NCBI GenBank assembly: GCA_009784945.1
Contig: WQXH01000003.1
Location: forward strand, 1 to 64,000
Reading direction: 5' to 3'
DNA length: 64,000 nucleotides
Source: Coriobacteriia bacterium
Lineage (GTDB): Bacteria > Actinomycetota > Coriobacteriia > Coriobacteriales > UBA8131
Under the pieces are notes generated by a model that ran no database searches, was not told the origin of the DNA, and was given only the letters and a program-made list of their open reading frames with translations. Within the stretch, counting starts at the first letter, position 1, and each line of letters opens with the position of its first letter. This document shows, one piece after another, positions 38,332 through 46,470 of this stretch. A program made the position numbers and the translations under genes.

Positions 38332-39150
38332 ATGCGCCTTCAGAAGTTTTTAGCTCGCGGCGGAGCTGCTTCGCGCCGTGGATCAGAAGACCTGATGACT
38401 GCTGGCAGGGTTACGGTAAATGGAGCGGTGGTGAGGGAGCTTGGCAGCAAGGTTGACCCCTTGAAAGATGAGGTGCGCGTAGACAACAAGCTGGTGACCC
38501 TTGCAGATCAAAAAGACTACTTTATGATGCACAAACCTGCCGGATATCTCACTACGATGTTTGATCCGCAGGGGCGTCCTACTGTGTGCGATCTACTACC
38601 CAAAGAGCGTGCCGCCGGTCTCTTTCCCGTGGGCAGACTCGACTATGACACCACAGGCCTCCTGCTATTTATGACCGATGGCGAGCTGGCTCACCGTCTC
38701 TTGCATCCAAAAAATCACGTGGCAAAGCGATATCTGGTAACCGTGGATGGTGTTCTCACCAACGCAGATGTGATGCAATTAAGCGAGGGCATCGAGCTTC
38801 ACGACGGTTTGACCAAGCCGGCAGTGGTTGAGATTCTGGGCGCTCCGCTGGGCAACGGTTCTGGCACCAATCATCTTAAGCAGTTCAAGAAACTCAATAC
38901 CAACGAACGTATACAACTGGCTGCTGGCGAGCTGCCAGTTGTGACAACTGAGGCAAGTATCACGATATCTGAGGGCCGTAAGCGCCAGGTCAAGCGTATG
39001 TTTGCCTACGTAGGCCGCCCGGTAGTCAGTCTGCATCGCCAAGCCTTTGGTTCTGTTGTGCTGGGCGATCTTGCGCCAGGTGAATGTAGAAAGCTGACTA
39101 CAGAAGAGGTTGCAGGTTTACAGAACGCAGTGCGGATGGAAGCTGTTTGA
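38332..39150 (+). CDS. rluB: RsuA/RluB-family pseudouridine synthase
   Basis: 272 residues. S4 RNA-binding domain at 1-60 (MRLQKFLARGGAASRRGSED, then VTVNGAVVRELGSKV). The catalytic domain has GRLDYDTTGLLLFMTDGELA near 103 with the active Asp, and KRYLVTVDG near 133. Near 215, ISEGRKRQVKRMFAYVGRPV is the C-terminal family motif. An insert with TNHLKQFKKLNTNERI near 185 is longer than usual. It isomerises a uridine in 23S rRNA (RluB) or 16S rRNA (RsuA); the neighbourhood after scpB favours RluB. The following gene converges. Confidence 0.9.
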   Translation: MRLQKFLARGGAASRRGSEDLMTAGRVTVNGAVVRELGSKVDPLKDEVRVDNKLVTLADQKDYFMMHKPAGYLTTMFDPQGRPTVCDLLPKERAAGLFPVGRLDYDTTGLLLFMTDGELAHRLLHPKNHVAKRYLVTVDGVLTNADVMQLSEGIELHDGLTKPAVVEILGAPLGNGSGTNHLKQFKKLNTNERIQLAAGELPVVTTEASITISEGRKRQVKRMFAYVGRPVVSLHRQAFGSVVLGDLAPGECRKLTTEEVAGLQNAVRMEAV

Positions 39151-39211
39151 GCACCGTTGACTTGAGGGAGTATTGCAGCAGCACCTGCTGAGAGGGAGGG
39201 GAGCTGTGTCT

Positions 39212-39733
39212 TCAGTATCCAGTCAAGTTGAGACCTTCGAGTGTGCCTCTAAACATAGGGCCAGTTTTGCTGAATCTGGCAAAGTCATCGGGAAAGACTA
39301 TCGAGCTTCGTTTGTGCAAGCGAGCTTCCTCGGCAGGTTCCAGGATTTCTGCAACAAACTGGCTGCAGAAGCGACGATACTTTCTCTTCCAATAAGGAAA
39401 ACGCACCGCAGCCATCAAGACTCCAGGCACATCATACTTCCAGATCTTGCAGCTATCATGGAAGGAAGCCAAATGCTTTTTCATTTCGTCGTAGTCTTCT
39501 TGAGATACCGAGATCTTATACAAGGCGCACTTAACGTTTTTGCGCTTTTGACAGATTTTTTCGGGCTCTTCGATATGAAAGCCTCTTCGGGTAAAGCTGT
39601 AGAACTTACCCTTCTCATCGTCAAAACCTATCGAAGCATGCGAATAGTAGCCCCGAATCAAGAAGAGAATAAACAAAGAGAAATTGTCTGAATGCTTTGT
39701 GAGTAATACAAAAACATCCCGCGTGTCGCTCAT
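39212..39733 (-). CDS. Putative permuted NlpC/P60-type (YiiX-like) papain-fold protein
   Basis: 173 residues from ATG 39733, chosen because GAGAGGT lies ten bases upstream; the track start 39757 has none. YYSHASIGFDDEKGKFYSFT near residue 30 has the histidine of the permuted NlpC/P60 or YiiX fold, and RRFCSQFVAEILEPAEEARL near 130 has the cysteine (FCSQFV). This order, His before Cys, matches the circularly permuted subgroup. No signal peptide. Possible amidase, thioesterase or acyltransferase acting on lipids or cell-wall peptides; unproven. It converges with rluB, and the plus-strand ORF 39173-39691 is its antisense shadow. Confidence 0.65.
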   Translation of the reverse strand: MSDTRDVFVLLTKHSDNFSLFILFLIRGYYSHASIGFDDEKGKFYSFTRRGFHIEEPEKICQKRKNVKCALYKISVSQEDYDEMKKHLASFHDSCKIWKYDVPGVLMAAVRFPYWKRKYRRFCSQFVAEILEPAEEARLHKRSSIVFPDDFARFSKTGPMFRGTLEGLNLTGY

Positions 39734-39956
39734 CGACCGACCTCTCGTTATCAACACGACCGTGCACTCTTAAGAGTTTTTACAAACCTAACTGGTATAT
39801 GCTAGCAGAAAACAGAAAAAACCGCCAATACGCGCCCAGTTTTGTTACCAGTTGCATGGGGTTGGTTCACTAGTCACACATCTGTCGTCCTGTCGCGTTT
39901 TGCGCAGACCTACTACAGGTCTGTCTATAATGCTAGCAGACCCTGCGGTCCTGTCC

Positions 39957-39987
39957 TGCAACATTCGAGCGCAGCTCGAATGTTGCA
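39957..39987. repeat. REP-like perfect hairpin (CATTCGAG type)
   Basis: Arms TGCAACATTCGAG and CTCGAATGTTGCA pair exactly around CGCAG. Flanking GTCCTGTC and the ATTCG/CGAATGTTGCA core resemble 25576-25612. It lies in a 560-bp spacer (39734-40296) where no credible gene was found. Confidence 0.6.
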
Positions 39988-40112
39988 CGAACCGCTCTTC
40001 GAGCGAACGCGACATGAGGTGTAGGATGAGTTGGACTGAACTGTTACATGGGTTGCCAGGGGGACGGTTACTTTTAGCGCTGCAAAAAAACTATAATTAT
40101 TGAGCAGATATT

Positions 40113-40206
40113 ACGGTTGTGCATGATTTCCAGGGAAAATAACCCTTAGATAGCCTGAATATGGCTATTCTAGTGTACTTAGGCACAAAAAATCGTGCAC
40201 AACCGT
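40113..40206. repeat. 94-bp inverted-repeat element (MITE-like)
   Basis: Terminal arms of 17 bases, ACGGTTGTGCATGATTT and AAATCGTGCACAACCGT, match with a single mismatch. The 60-bp interior contains a hairpin ATAGCC...GGCTAT. No ORF of substance. It could be a nonautonomous mobile element or a structured RNA; no target-site duplication was identified. Confidence 0.55.
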
Positions 40207-40296
40207 CATTGTGGCACAAATTCTGGCTAAATAATGTAGAAGAGGCTTGAGCAGATACAGGTAACGGGGCAGGAGCATGTGACAAGACGGAAGTTA

Positions 40297-40752
40297 TCAG
40301 TAGCACTCTTGCGGACTCCTCCCTTCTTTGAGGCAGGTGTAGACTTGCTCTACAGCAGCAAGTACATCGTCATGCAATGGGGCAAAGAATTCGGTATGAG
40401 AGGGTTGTATACCCAAGAAGACCACTTCTTTACAGCATGCTTTGAGTTCACTCAGTAGATAGGTGAGGGGAAGTGAGTGAGTAGTGATGAGGTAGTCAGT
40501 AAAGACCTCCTCCTCATGCAAAATGCGTACTGCGCCAGGCTCAAGTCCCATGTCTGCCGCATCTACCACAAGGAGGTAGTCCGGTGACTTTCTGCGAATG
40601 ACTGCCAACTCGTCTTCGGGCGTCTGTCCTCCATCGATGACCTCCCACCCACTAGCGGGATCATCCATAAGCATCTTGGCAAGCAATGGCCCAGCTGCAT
40701 CATCGCCTCTTAGCACGCTGCCAACAGTAAGAATCAAGGAGTTGCTACTCAA
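40297..40752 (-). CDS. hycI: Hydrogenase 3/4 maturation endopeptidase HycI
   Basis: 151 residues. N-terminal LTVGSVLRGDDAAGPLLA with its acidic nickel-binding Asp, VVDAADMGLEPGAVRI near 63 with the second Asp, and TTHSLPLTYLLSELK near 92 with the histidine are the HycI fingerprints. The protease cleaves the C-terminal tail of the large subunit after nickel insertion; the tail is present in HyfG here. Last gene of the hyfD-to-hycI operon; its start overlaps hycH by four bases. Confidence 0.92.
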   Translation of the reverse strand: MSSNSLILTVGSVLRGDDAAGPLLAKMLMDDPASGWEVIDGGQTPEDELAVIRRKSPDYLLVVDAADMGLEPGAVRILHEEEVFTDYLITTHSLPLTYLLSELKACCKEVVFLGIQPSHTEFFAPLHDDVLAAVEQVYTCLKEGRSPQECY

Positions 40753-41168
40753 GGGCGCACCTCTCTCGCCATTAAGTACACCGTGCGAGAGCGCATGATA
40801 CGATTGAGAGACTGAGCAAAGCTCAGCAGCCAGACAGCAGAGGATTGCCCTAAGTTTTGTAGTGCTACAAGCAGATAAGCCGCATGGTTTTTGTCTATCT
40901 GAATCTCCCCATGCCTCAGTATGCCTTCGAGCTTGTAGCGCGCTTGACTTCCCTCTGGCAGCATCTCGATCAGCTTGCGGTATTCATGCATTGGGCACCG
41001 GAACGCTTCACTCAAGCAGTCGATGACACCCGTGTGGTGCCCAACAGCTAAAGCGTAGTAGAGCACTTCTTGAGACTGCTCAGGAACTGCACGCTCGCTA
41101 TCAACAAACTTGGTGCTCAATTGATAGAAGATTACCTCACCGCCGTCAGTAGAGCTACTGCTGCTCAT
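40749..41168 (-). CDS. hycH: Formate hydrogenlyase maturation protein HycH
   Basis: 139 residues from ATG 41168, overlapping the hyfI stop; the track start 41198 would put 30 more bases inside hyfI. EVIFYQLSTKFVDSERAVPE near 10, ALAVGHHTGVIDCL near 45 and LLSFAQSLNRIMRSRTVYLM near the end match HycH proteins. HycH assists maturation of the hydrogenase-3 large subunit; its exact role is not settled. Position between hyfI and hycI is as in E. coli hyc. Identification is by these blocks plus position. Confidence 0.85.
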   Translation of the reverse strand: MSSSSSTDGGEVIFYQLSTKFVDSERAVPEQSQEVLYYALAVGHHTGVIDCLSEAFRCPMHEYRKLIEMLPEGSQARYKLEGILRHGEIQIDKNHAAYLLVALQNLGQSSAVWLLSFAQSLNRIMRSRTVYLMAREVRP

Positions 41169-41967
41169 AACAAGCTTCCATGCTGGCAGTAAGGGCACAA
41201 AGCTCAGTCTTGAGCTCGGTAAGCACCTCTCTCTTGCGCGGATCGCTCGCCTCAGAAATCAGGGCTTGTATGCTGATAAGAGCGTCCTCACCGCCAGACT
41301 CGAGAGCTGCCATGAACTCGTTGGACATGTCCTTGCCCGAGCGATAACCAGAGAGCACCCGTGCCTTGCGCTCGATAGCCGTTCTCACCTTATAGGGTAT
41401 GGCCTCAAAAGGCAGGGGAGCAAGCTCGCCGGGCAGCTCCGCAGATGTGCTTCTCTGAAGCTTTTGTTCAAGCAAGCCTAATGCCATCGCAAAACCATAG
41501 ATGGTTTGAGCAGGGGTGGGTGGGCAGCCGGGAACATAGACATCTACAGGAAAAAGCTGGTCAGTTCCACCCCACACACAATAGTTGTCGTGAAAGATGC
41601 CACCCGTGCAGCCGCAGGCTCCGTAAGACACAACGAGCTTGGGGTCGGGCGCACCCTGCCAGGCACGCAGTGCAGGCATGCGCATCGAGCGGGTGAGCGA
41701 GCCCGTATATATCAAGATGTCTGCGTGACGCGGGCTGGGTGTGTTTTTGATGCCAAAGCGCTCGGCGTCAAACACCGGAGTGATGGTTGAGAAGATTTCT
41801 ATCTCGCAGCCATTGCAGCCTCCGCAGTCAATGCGATAGAGATAGACAGAGCGTTTGATGCTGTTTAAGAGGGCAGACTTGGCCTTGATGATGCTTTCAT
41901 CAAGGGTAATCCTATCCAGCTTATATTGAAGGCGACTGGGGTATTCGTGATCTATTAACACAGCCAC
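41155..41967 (-). CDS. hyfI: Hydrogenase-4 small subunit HyfI (NuoB-like)
   Basis: 270 residues. Cluster-binding cysteines of the NuoB/HycG family: YRIDCGGCNGCEIEIF near 46, SYGACGCTGGIFHDNY near 110 and YVPGCPPTPAQTIYGF near 145. These hold the proximal [4Fe-4S] cluster of the group 4 [NiFe] hydrogenase. An extra C-terminal region from about 180 (EAIPYKVRTAIERKARVLSG) is helical and charged, longer than in minimal NuoB. Start ATG overlaps the end of hyfH. It relays electrons from HyfH/HyfA to the NiFe site in HyfG. Confidence 0.93.
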   Translation of the reverse strand: MAVLIDHEYPSRLQYKLDRITLDESIIKAKSALLNSIKRSVYLYRIDCGGCNGCEIEIFSTITPVFDAERFGIKNTPSPRHADILIYTGSLTRSMRMPALRAWQGAPDPKLVVSYGACGCTGGIFHDNYCVWGGTDQLFPVDVYVPGCPPTPAQTIYGFAMALGLLEQKLQRSTSAELPGELAPLPFEAIPYKVRTAIERKARVLSGYRSGKDMSNEFMAALESGGEDALISIQALISEASDPRKREVLTELKTELCALTASMEACYEQQ

Positions 41968-42497
41968 TCACCTTCCTCTTTGGATTGCTCCATTAAGCGT
42001 TGTACGTCGTACTTTTGCTTGCACTTGGGGCACACCTTGGCGTACTCCAACTTCTGGGCCGCGGTGTTTGTGTCTTTGCCTTGAGCCAGTATGCGCGCCA
42101 CGTACGCAACCTGCTTGGCAGGAGCAAAGTGAGAGCCGCATTGTGTGCAGGCTTGCAGGTGGTAAACGCAGAGCTCTTCCATGTCTTCCTTGGTCATGAC
42201 TGCCAGCTCAAATTCTGTACCCAGCCTGATGGCCTTGCTGGGACAGACCTCCTCGCAACGCCCACAAAACACGCATCTACCGTAGTTGATCGACCAGGTC
42301 TTGGTGCCCTCTCTCATATCAAGCGGTGTTTGAATGGCATTGGGAGGGCAGGCCACTGCGCAGGCAGAGCATACCATGCACTTGACATGATTATGCTCGG
42401 GCTTGCCTCGCACATCCTGTGGCCGCTCAAGCGGCGCAAAGGGATACTTGACGGTGGCGTTGCCGGTTCTGAGAACCTCTTTAATGGTTTTAAACAC
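41955..42497 (-). CDS. hyfH: Hydrogenase-4 ferredoxin subunit HyfH (NuoI-like)
   Basis: 180 residues. Two [4Fe-4S] motifs, CMVCSACAVACPPNAIQ near 40 and CVFCGRCEEVCPSKAI near 75, as in NuoI/HycF. Two further CxxC pairs, CTQCGSHF near 137 and CPKCKQKYDV near 162, form a zinc-ribbon-like C-terminus seen in HycF/HyfH. No membrane helix. It connects electron carriers to the hydrogenase core. It lies 26 bases downstream of hyfG and overlaps hyfI by 13 bases. Confidence 0.92.
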   Translation of the reverse strand: MFKTIKEVLRTGNATVKYPFAPLERPQDVRGKPEHNHVKCMVCSACAVACPPNAIQTPLDMREGTKTWSINYGRCVFCGRCEEVCPSKAIRLGTEFELAVMTKEDMEELCVYHLQACTQCGSHFAPAKQVAYVARILAQGKDTNTAAQKLEYAKVCPKCKQKYDVQRLMEQSKEEGEWLC

Positions 42498-42523
42498 GTG
42501 CCTCTTCTTTCTTACATTTCAAA

Positions 42524-44257
42524 CTAGATAATCACCGTGCTTTTTTCCAGCGGTGAGTGTTTGCGGTTGCGGCAGTAGCTCTCTAATTGCTGGCGACTCA
42601 ACACTTGTTGCTTTTTGCTCTTAACATCAATAACAGCTACACGCTCGGCGCAGGAGTAGCAGGGGTCAATGCTACCCACTATCATGGCAGCGTCAGAGAT
42701 GGTGTTGCCTCTGAACATATACCTGAGCGGCGGCCAGTTACTGTACGTAGAGGCTTTGGCTCTCCACCGGTAGCACTTTTGATTATCGCCGATCATAGAC
42801 CAGTGAAGATCTTCTCCGCGGGGAGCCTCGGTGAGAGCCACCGCAAAGCGATGCGGCTCGTGCGACCAAGACTCATTTAAGATGGGGCCGCCCGGTGTAT
42901 TTTCTAAAAGCTCTCCGATAATTGACAGGCTGTCCATGAATTCGTCAATCCGTACCAAGGTGCGTCCCTTGACATCGCAACTTTCTTGAGTAATGGGAGA
43001 GCGCTCAATGAACTTATAGCCATCATAGGGGTGCAACCAGCGCGCATCACGAGCAAAGCCGCTGCCTCTGATGGTGGGCCCCACCGGGCTGTAGTCGCGC
43101 GCCACCCCTTTATCGAGTATGCCAATGCCCTCGGTGCGTTTGAGGAAGTGTGGCGTGCTGAGCAGCTCGTCAACAAGATGCTTAACATCGGTGCGCAGCT
43201 CATCGAGACACTTGAGGGTTGCCAGCTTTTGCTCTGCCAGGATGTCGCGGCGCACTCCACCGATGAGGTTGAGTCCATAGGTCTTGCGTGCTCCGGTAAG
43301 CATCTCTGCCAGATCCATGGACTTCTCGCGCACCCTGAACATATGGTGGAAGCCTGTATCAAAACCGCTGAAGTGGCAGACCAAGCCTAAGTTGAGCAGG
43401 TGCGAGTGCAGCCGCTCGGTTTCTAAGATGATGCTCCTGATGTACTGAGCCCTGAGCGGCACCTCGATCTGCTGTGCCTTTTCGATGGTCTCAACGTAGG
43501 CAACGGAGTGGGCAAAGCCACAGATGCCGCAGATGCGCTCTGCTAAGAAGGGCACGGTATCGTAGTTCATGCGCGATTCAGCACACTTTTCCATGCCGCG
43601 GTGCACATAAAACATGCGATAGTCGGCATCGATGATGTCTTCGCCCTCCACAAACAACCTGAAGTGACCCGGCTCGTCTGAGGTAATATGCAAAGGCCCC
43701 ATGGGCATGACAGTGGTGTCGTGCCCAGCCGTCTCATAAAGGAATTCGTAGTTTTCTACATCGGTTGTGGGTTCGGGGCGGTGTCGGTAGTCCATGGTAT
43801 CCTTGCGAAGCGGATAGAGCCCTTCAGGCCAGTCGTCGGGCAAGACGAGGTTTCGCCTGTCGGTTATTCCGAGCGCCTTGAGTCCAAACATGTCCTGCAC
43901 CTCGCGTTCGCCCCATATCACGGCGGGTACCCGCGAGCTGGCTGAGTAAAACTCGCAGCTGTCTGCCGGAACCTCAACGCGTACCGTGCAAAAGCAAGGG
44001 TCGGCTCCTTCCATAGAGAGTACGTAGTAAAGCGCATAGCGCCCATTCAGCGGTCGCTCATCATTGCCTACCAGTACCGAGAACCACCCATCGCGCTCGT
44101 AGTAGAGATGCTCAACGAGCTCGGGAGCCTGCTTGGGCGTGCTTTCTATCACGACCTGATTGTCAGCGCTCCACGATACCCCTCGTACCGCCTCAGGAAA
44201 GCGTTCCTTTGCTGACAACACATGAGTTTCACCGCTTCTTAACTCTTTATCATTCAT
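42524..44257 (-). CDS. hyfG: Hydrogenase-4 large subunit HyfG (NuoC-NuoD fusion)
   Basis: 577 residues from ATG 44257, with AAGGAC upstream and overlapping the hyfF stop; the track start 44296 is less likely. The N-terminal ~170 residues are NuoC-like (REVQDMFGLKALGITDRRNL). The rest is the NuoD/hydrogenase large domain. NiFe ligands: L1 motif RICGICGFAHSV near 243 and L2 motif DPCYSCAERVAV near 530. After it comes a ~35-residue tail (KSKKQQVLSRQQ...) that HycI would remove. Uses cysteine at every ligand position, so it is not a selenoprotein. Catalytic subunit reducing protons to H2. Confidence 0.94.
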   Translation of the reverse strand: MNDKELRSGETHVLSAKERFPEAVRGVSWSADNQVVIESTPKQAPELVEHLYYERDGWFSVLVGNDERPLNGRYALYYVLSMEGADPCFCTVRVEVPADSCEFYSASSRVPAVIWGEREVQDMFGLKALGITDRRNLVLPDDWPEGLYPLRKDTMDYRHRPEPTTDVENYEFLYETAGHDTTVMPMGPLHITSDEPGHFRLFVEGEDIIDADYRMFYVHRGMEKCAESRMNYDTVPFLAERICGICGFAHSVAYVETIEKAQQIEVPLRAQYIRSIILETERLHSHLLNLGLVCHFSGFDTGFHHMFRVREKSMDLAEMLTGARKTYGLNLIGGVRRDILAEQKLATLKCLDELRTDVKHLVDELLSTPHFLKRTEGIGILDKGVARDYSPVGPTIRGSGFARDARWLHPYDGYKFIERSPITQESCDVKGRTLVRIDEFMDSLSIIGELLENTPGGPILNESWSHEPHRFAVALTEAPRGEDLHWSMIGDNQKCYRWRAKASTYSNWPPLRYMFRGNTISDAAMIVGSIDPCYSCAERVAVIDVKSKKQQVLSRQQLESYCRNRKHSPLEKSTVII

Positions 44258-45800
44258 CAAATAAGTCCTTAATGACAGGTGCCTCAAGCAACACATTGCC
44301 TTCTTCCTGCAACACTATAGCCGTTGCCGCCTCAATGCCTTTGAAGAGCTGTTGTGGCATGGCTACGCCAAACCAGAGTATCACGACCACCAAAAGAATC
44401 TGGGGAACCAGCGCAAATACCCCCACTTCTCCCTTGGCAGCATCTTCCGGCGCCTTGCTCAAGACCATTTTTGAAATGGCACGGAAGCAGGCGGCTATGA
44501 CCACCGTCAAAACCAGGCCAAAGATGACCACCACTATGATGTTGCCAGAAACTACGGCCGCTATAATGGCAAGCACTTCCGACACAAAAAGCGCAAAGGG
44601 AGGAAAGCCCGCCAGCGACACAAAGCCAATGACCAGCAGCACAGCAGTAGCAGGCGCCACTTGCAGGACGCCTTTGATTTTGGAGAGCTCGCGCGTGCCG
44701 TACTTCATATCCAAATTGCCCGTAAGGCAAAAGAGCAAGGCTTTGATGAAGCCATGAAAGACACAGTGCAACAGAGCAGCTGCTATGCCCAAGGGGCCGC
44801 CAAAGCCCAAGCAGAGTGCCACGATACCGATGTTTTCGCAGCTGGAGTAGGCAAGCAGACGCTTGACATCATCTTGCATGAGCATGGCGAAGGCAGCAAT
44901 GATCACGGAAACTATGCCAATAATCAGCATGATCATCTGAGGGAAGCCAGATCCCAAGGTCTCTACGGCAAGTGTATAGAAGCGCATGATGATAAGCACG
45001 GCGCACTTGAGCAGCACGCCAGAAAGCAGAGCCGAAACGGGGCTTGGAGCCTCTGAGTGCGCATCGGGCAGCCAGGTATGCAGGGGAAAGAGACCCGCCT
45101 TGGTGCCAAAGCCCACTACGGCAAAGACAAAAGCAATTTGCATGAGCAGGGGATCAAAGGGTGCACCGCTCCCTACCAACGAAGTCCAAAAGATAGCTTG
45201 GCTGGAGTCCGCTAGAGCGCTCGCGCCATTGGCGTACACCAAAAGCGTACCATAAAGCCCAAAGGCCACACCAACCGTGCAAATGATAAGGTACTTCCAG
45301 GCCGCCTCAAGCGAGAATCGATTGTTGTAGAGGGCCACCAAGAAGACGGTGGCCAGTGTGGTAGCCTCAATAGCCACCCACATCATGATTATGTTGTTGG
45401 AGAGGACTGCAACCAGCATCGTAAAGATAAAAAGGTTAAAGAAGAAATAGTAATGCTTGACTTGCCTGTTGCTCAGCGTGTCGTTGCCCACCTTGTGGCG
45501 CAGGTAGGGCAGCGAGTACCATCCGGCAAGCAAACCTACGGCACCTATCAAGAAGATAAACACGGCTCCGAGCGCATCAAGATAGAACCAAGAGCCCAGC
45601 GCCTGGACATTCTCGCCATTGAGCACCACTGTTATGGCAAGGTAGAGTGCTGAGACGCAAACAATGGTTAAAGAGAACGCATGCAGCACCTCGTACGCCC
45701 AATGCGGTAAGATCTTTGAGGGCAGCACCGCTGTTAACAGTGCCGCTGCAAAGGGAGTGGCCATGAGGGCAATGACGAGCAGAGTGCTTTCCAAGGTCAT
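44250..45800 (-). CDS. hyfF: Hydrogenase-4 membrane subunit HyfF (NuoM/N-like)
   Basis: 516 residues, about 14 membrane helices, close to the 526 of E. coli HyfF. Antiporter-like motifs: FAVVGFGTKAGLFPLHTWLP near 235 with the conserved Lys and His, DAHSEAPSPVSALLSGVLLK near 255, and LLAYSSCENIGIVALCLGFG near 315. The protein belongs to the proton-translocating arm. It sits between hyfE and hyfG with seven-base spacing and an overlap. HyfF is specific to hydrogenase-4, not hydrogenase-3, which identifies the complex as Hyf-like. Confidence 0.92.
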   Translation of the reverse strand: MTLESTLLVIALMATPFAAALLTAVLPSKILPHWAYEVLHAFSLTIVCVSALYLAITVVLNGENVQALGSWFYLDALGAVFIFLIGAVGLLAGWYSLPYLRHKVGNDTLSNRQVKHYYFFFNLFIFTMLVAVLSNNIIMMWVAIEATTLATVFLVALYNNRFSLEAAWKYLIICTVGVAFGLYGTLLVYANGASALADSSQAIFWTSLVGSGAPFDPLLMQIAFVFAVVGFGTKAGLFPLHTWLPDAHSEAPSPVSALLSGVLLKCAVLIIMRFYTLAVETLGSGFPQMIMLIIGIVSVIIAAFAMLMQDDVKRLLAYSSCENIGIVALCLGFGGPLGIAAALLHCVFHGFIKALLFCLTGNLDMKYGTRELSKIKGVLQVAPATAVLLVIGFVSLAGFPPFALFVSEVLAIIAAVVSGNIIVVVIFGLVLTVVIAACFRAISKMVLSKAPEDAAKGEVGVFALVPQILLVVVILWFGVAMPQQLFKGIEAATAIVLQEEGNVLLEAPVIKDLFDE

Positions 45801-45807
45801 CTCCCTC

Positions 45808-46470
45808 CTAACCCCTGAGCTTTGTTATCTCGTTGGCATCAAGCGTGCCTATTGTGCGATACATACGTGTTGCCATGATGACCATGACTATGACAACGAG
45901 TACGGCATCAGTGGCTATACCGATTTCTACCAGCATGGGCGCCTCAGGCGCAAGCAGAGCAAGCGAGACATGTGAGCCATTTTCCATAAGGCAAAAGCCA
46001 AAGATCTGCTTGATAATCGAGCGCTGACTAATGATGCAGGTAATTCCGATGAAGAAGAGTGCGAGCGAAACTGCCAAGGCAGGCTTGACCTCAAGTGCCG
46101 TGGGCAGCGTAATGCCGCTCACCACCAAAACACAGAGCACCACAATGACCACTGTCAACGCCACAGTAACGGTAGGGGCAAGACGTGGCGGCATGTCTTC
46201 TTGCTGAGGCTTCATCTTTTTAAGAGCAAAGAGCAGTATCGCCGGCACCAAAATAACCTTGGTGATGAAGGCAGTGATGCTCCAGGTGTAAAGCCCGTGT
46301 GCACCAGATGCAGAGCCAAGCGTTATCAAGATGGCTACTAGCACCAAAGCCTGTGTGCCATAGATGTAGGCAGCTTTACGAGGACTCTTGGCCAAGATGA
46401 GCACCAGCGAAGTCAAAATGAGGAGGGTGCTCAAGATATTTACGATGATGTATCCGCTCATCACAACCAC
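45808..46470 (-). CDS. hyfE: Hydrogenase-4 membrane subunit HyfE
   Basis: 220 residues (E. coli HyfE 216), about seven membrane helices. The C-terminal half ISQRSIIKQIFGFCLMENGS near 150 and ATDAVLVVIVMVIMATRMYR near 185 correspond to a NuoK-like block. HyfE distinguishes hydrogenase-4 from the smaller hydrogenase-3. The hyfD stop abuts its start, and hyfF starts eight bases after its stop. Confidence 0.9.
   Translation of the reverse strand: MVVMSGYIIVNILSTLLILTSLVLILAKSPRKAAYIYGTQALVLVAILITLGSASGAHGLYTWSITAFITKVILVPAILLFALKKMKPQQEDMPPRLAPTVTVALTVVIVVLCVLVVSGITLPTALEVKPALAVSLALFFIGITCIISQRSIIKQIFGFCLMENGSHVSLALLAPEAPMLVEIGIATDAVLVVIVMVIMATRMYRTIGTLDANEITKLRG

Noticed and set aside
39173-39691. 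Plus-strand ORF of 172 codons
   Set aside because: Antisense to the 39212-39733 gene, which has a better start site and recognisable His and Cys motifs.
42524-44257. Selenocysteine in the hydrogenase large subunit
   Set aside because: The C-terminal ligand motif reads DPCYSC with ordinary cysteine codons and the frame is uninterrupted.
44209-44757. Plus-strand ORFs opposite the hyf genes (also 54511-55101, 55933-56295, 47299-47703)
   Set aside because: Antisense shadows rich in Ala, Thr, Lys and Pro, opposite well-recognised membrane subunits.
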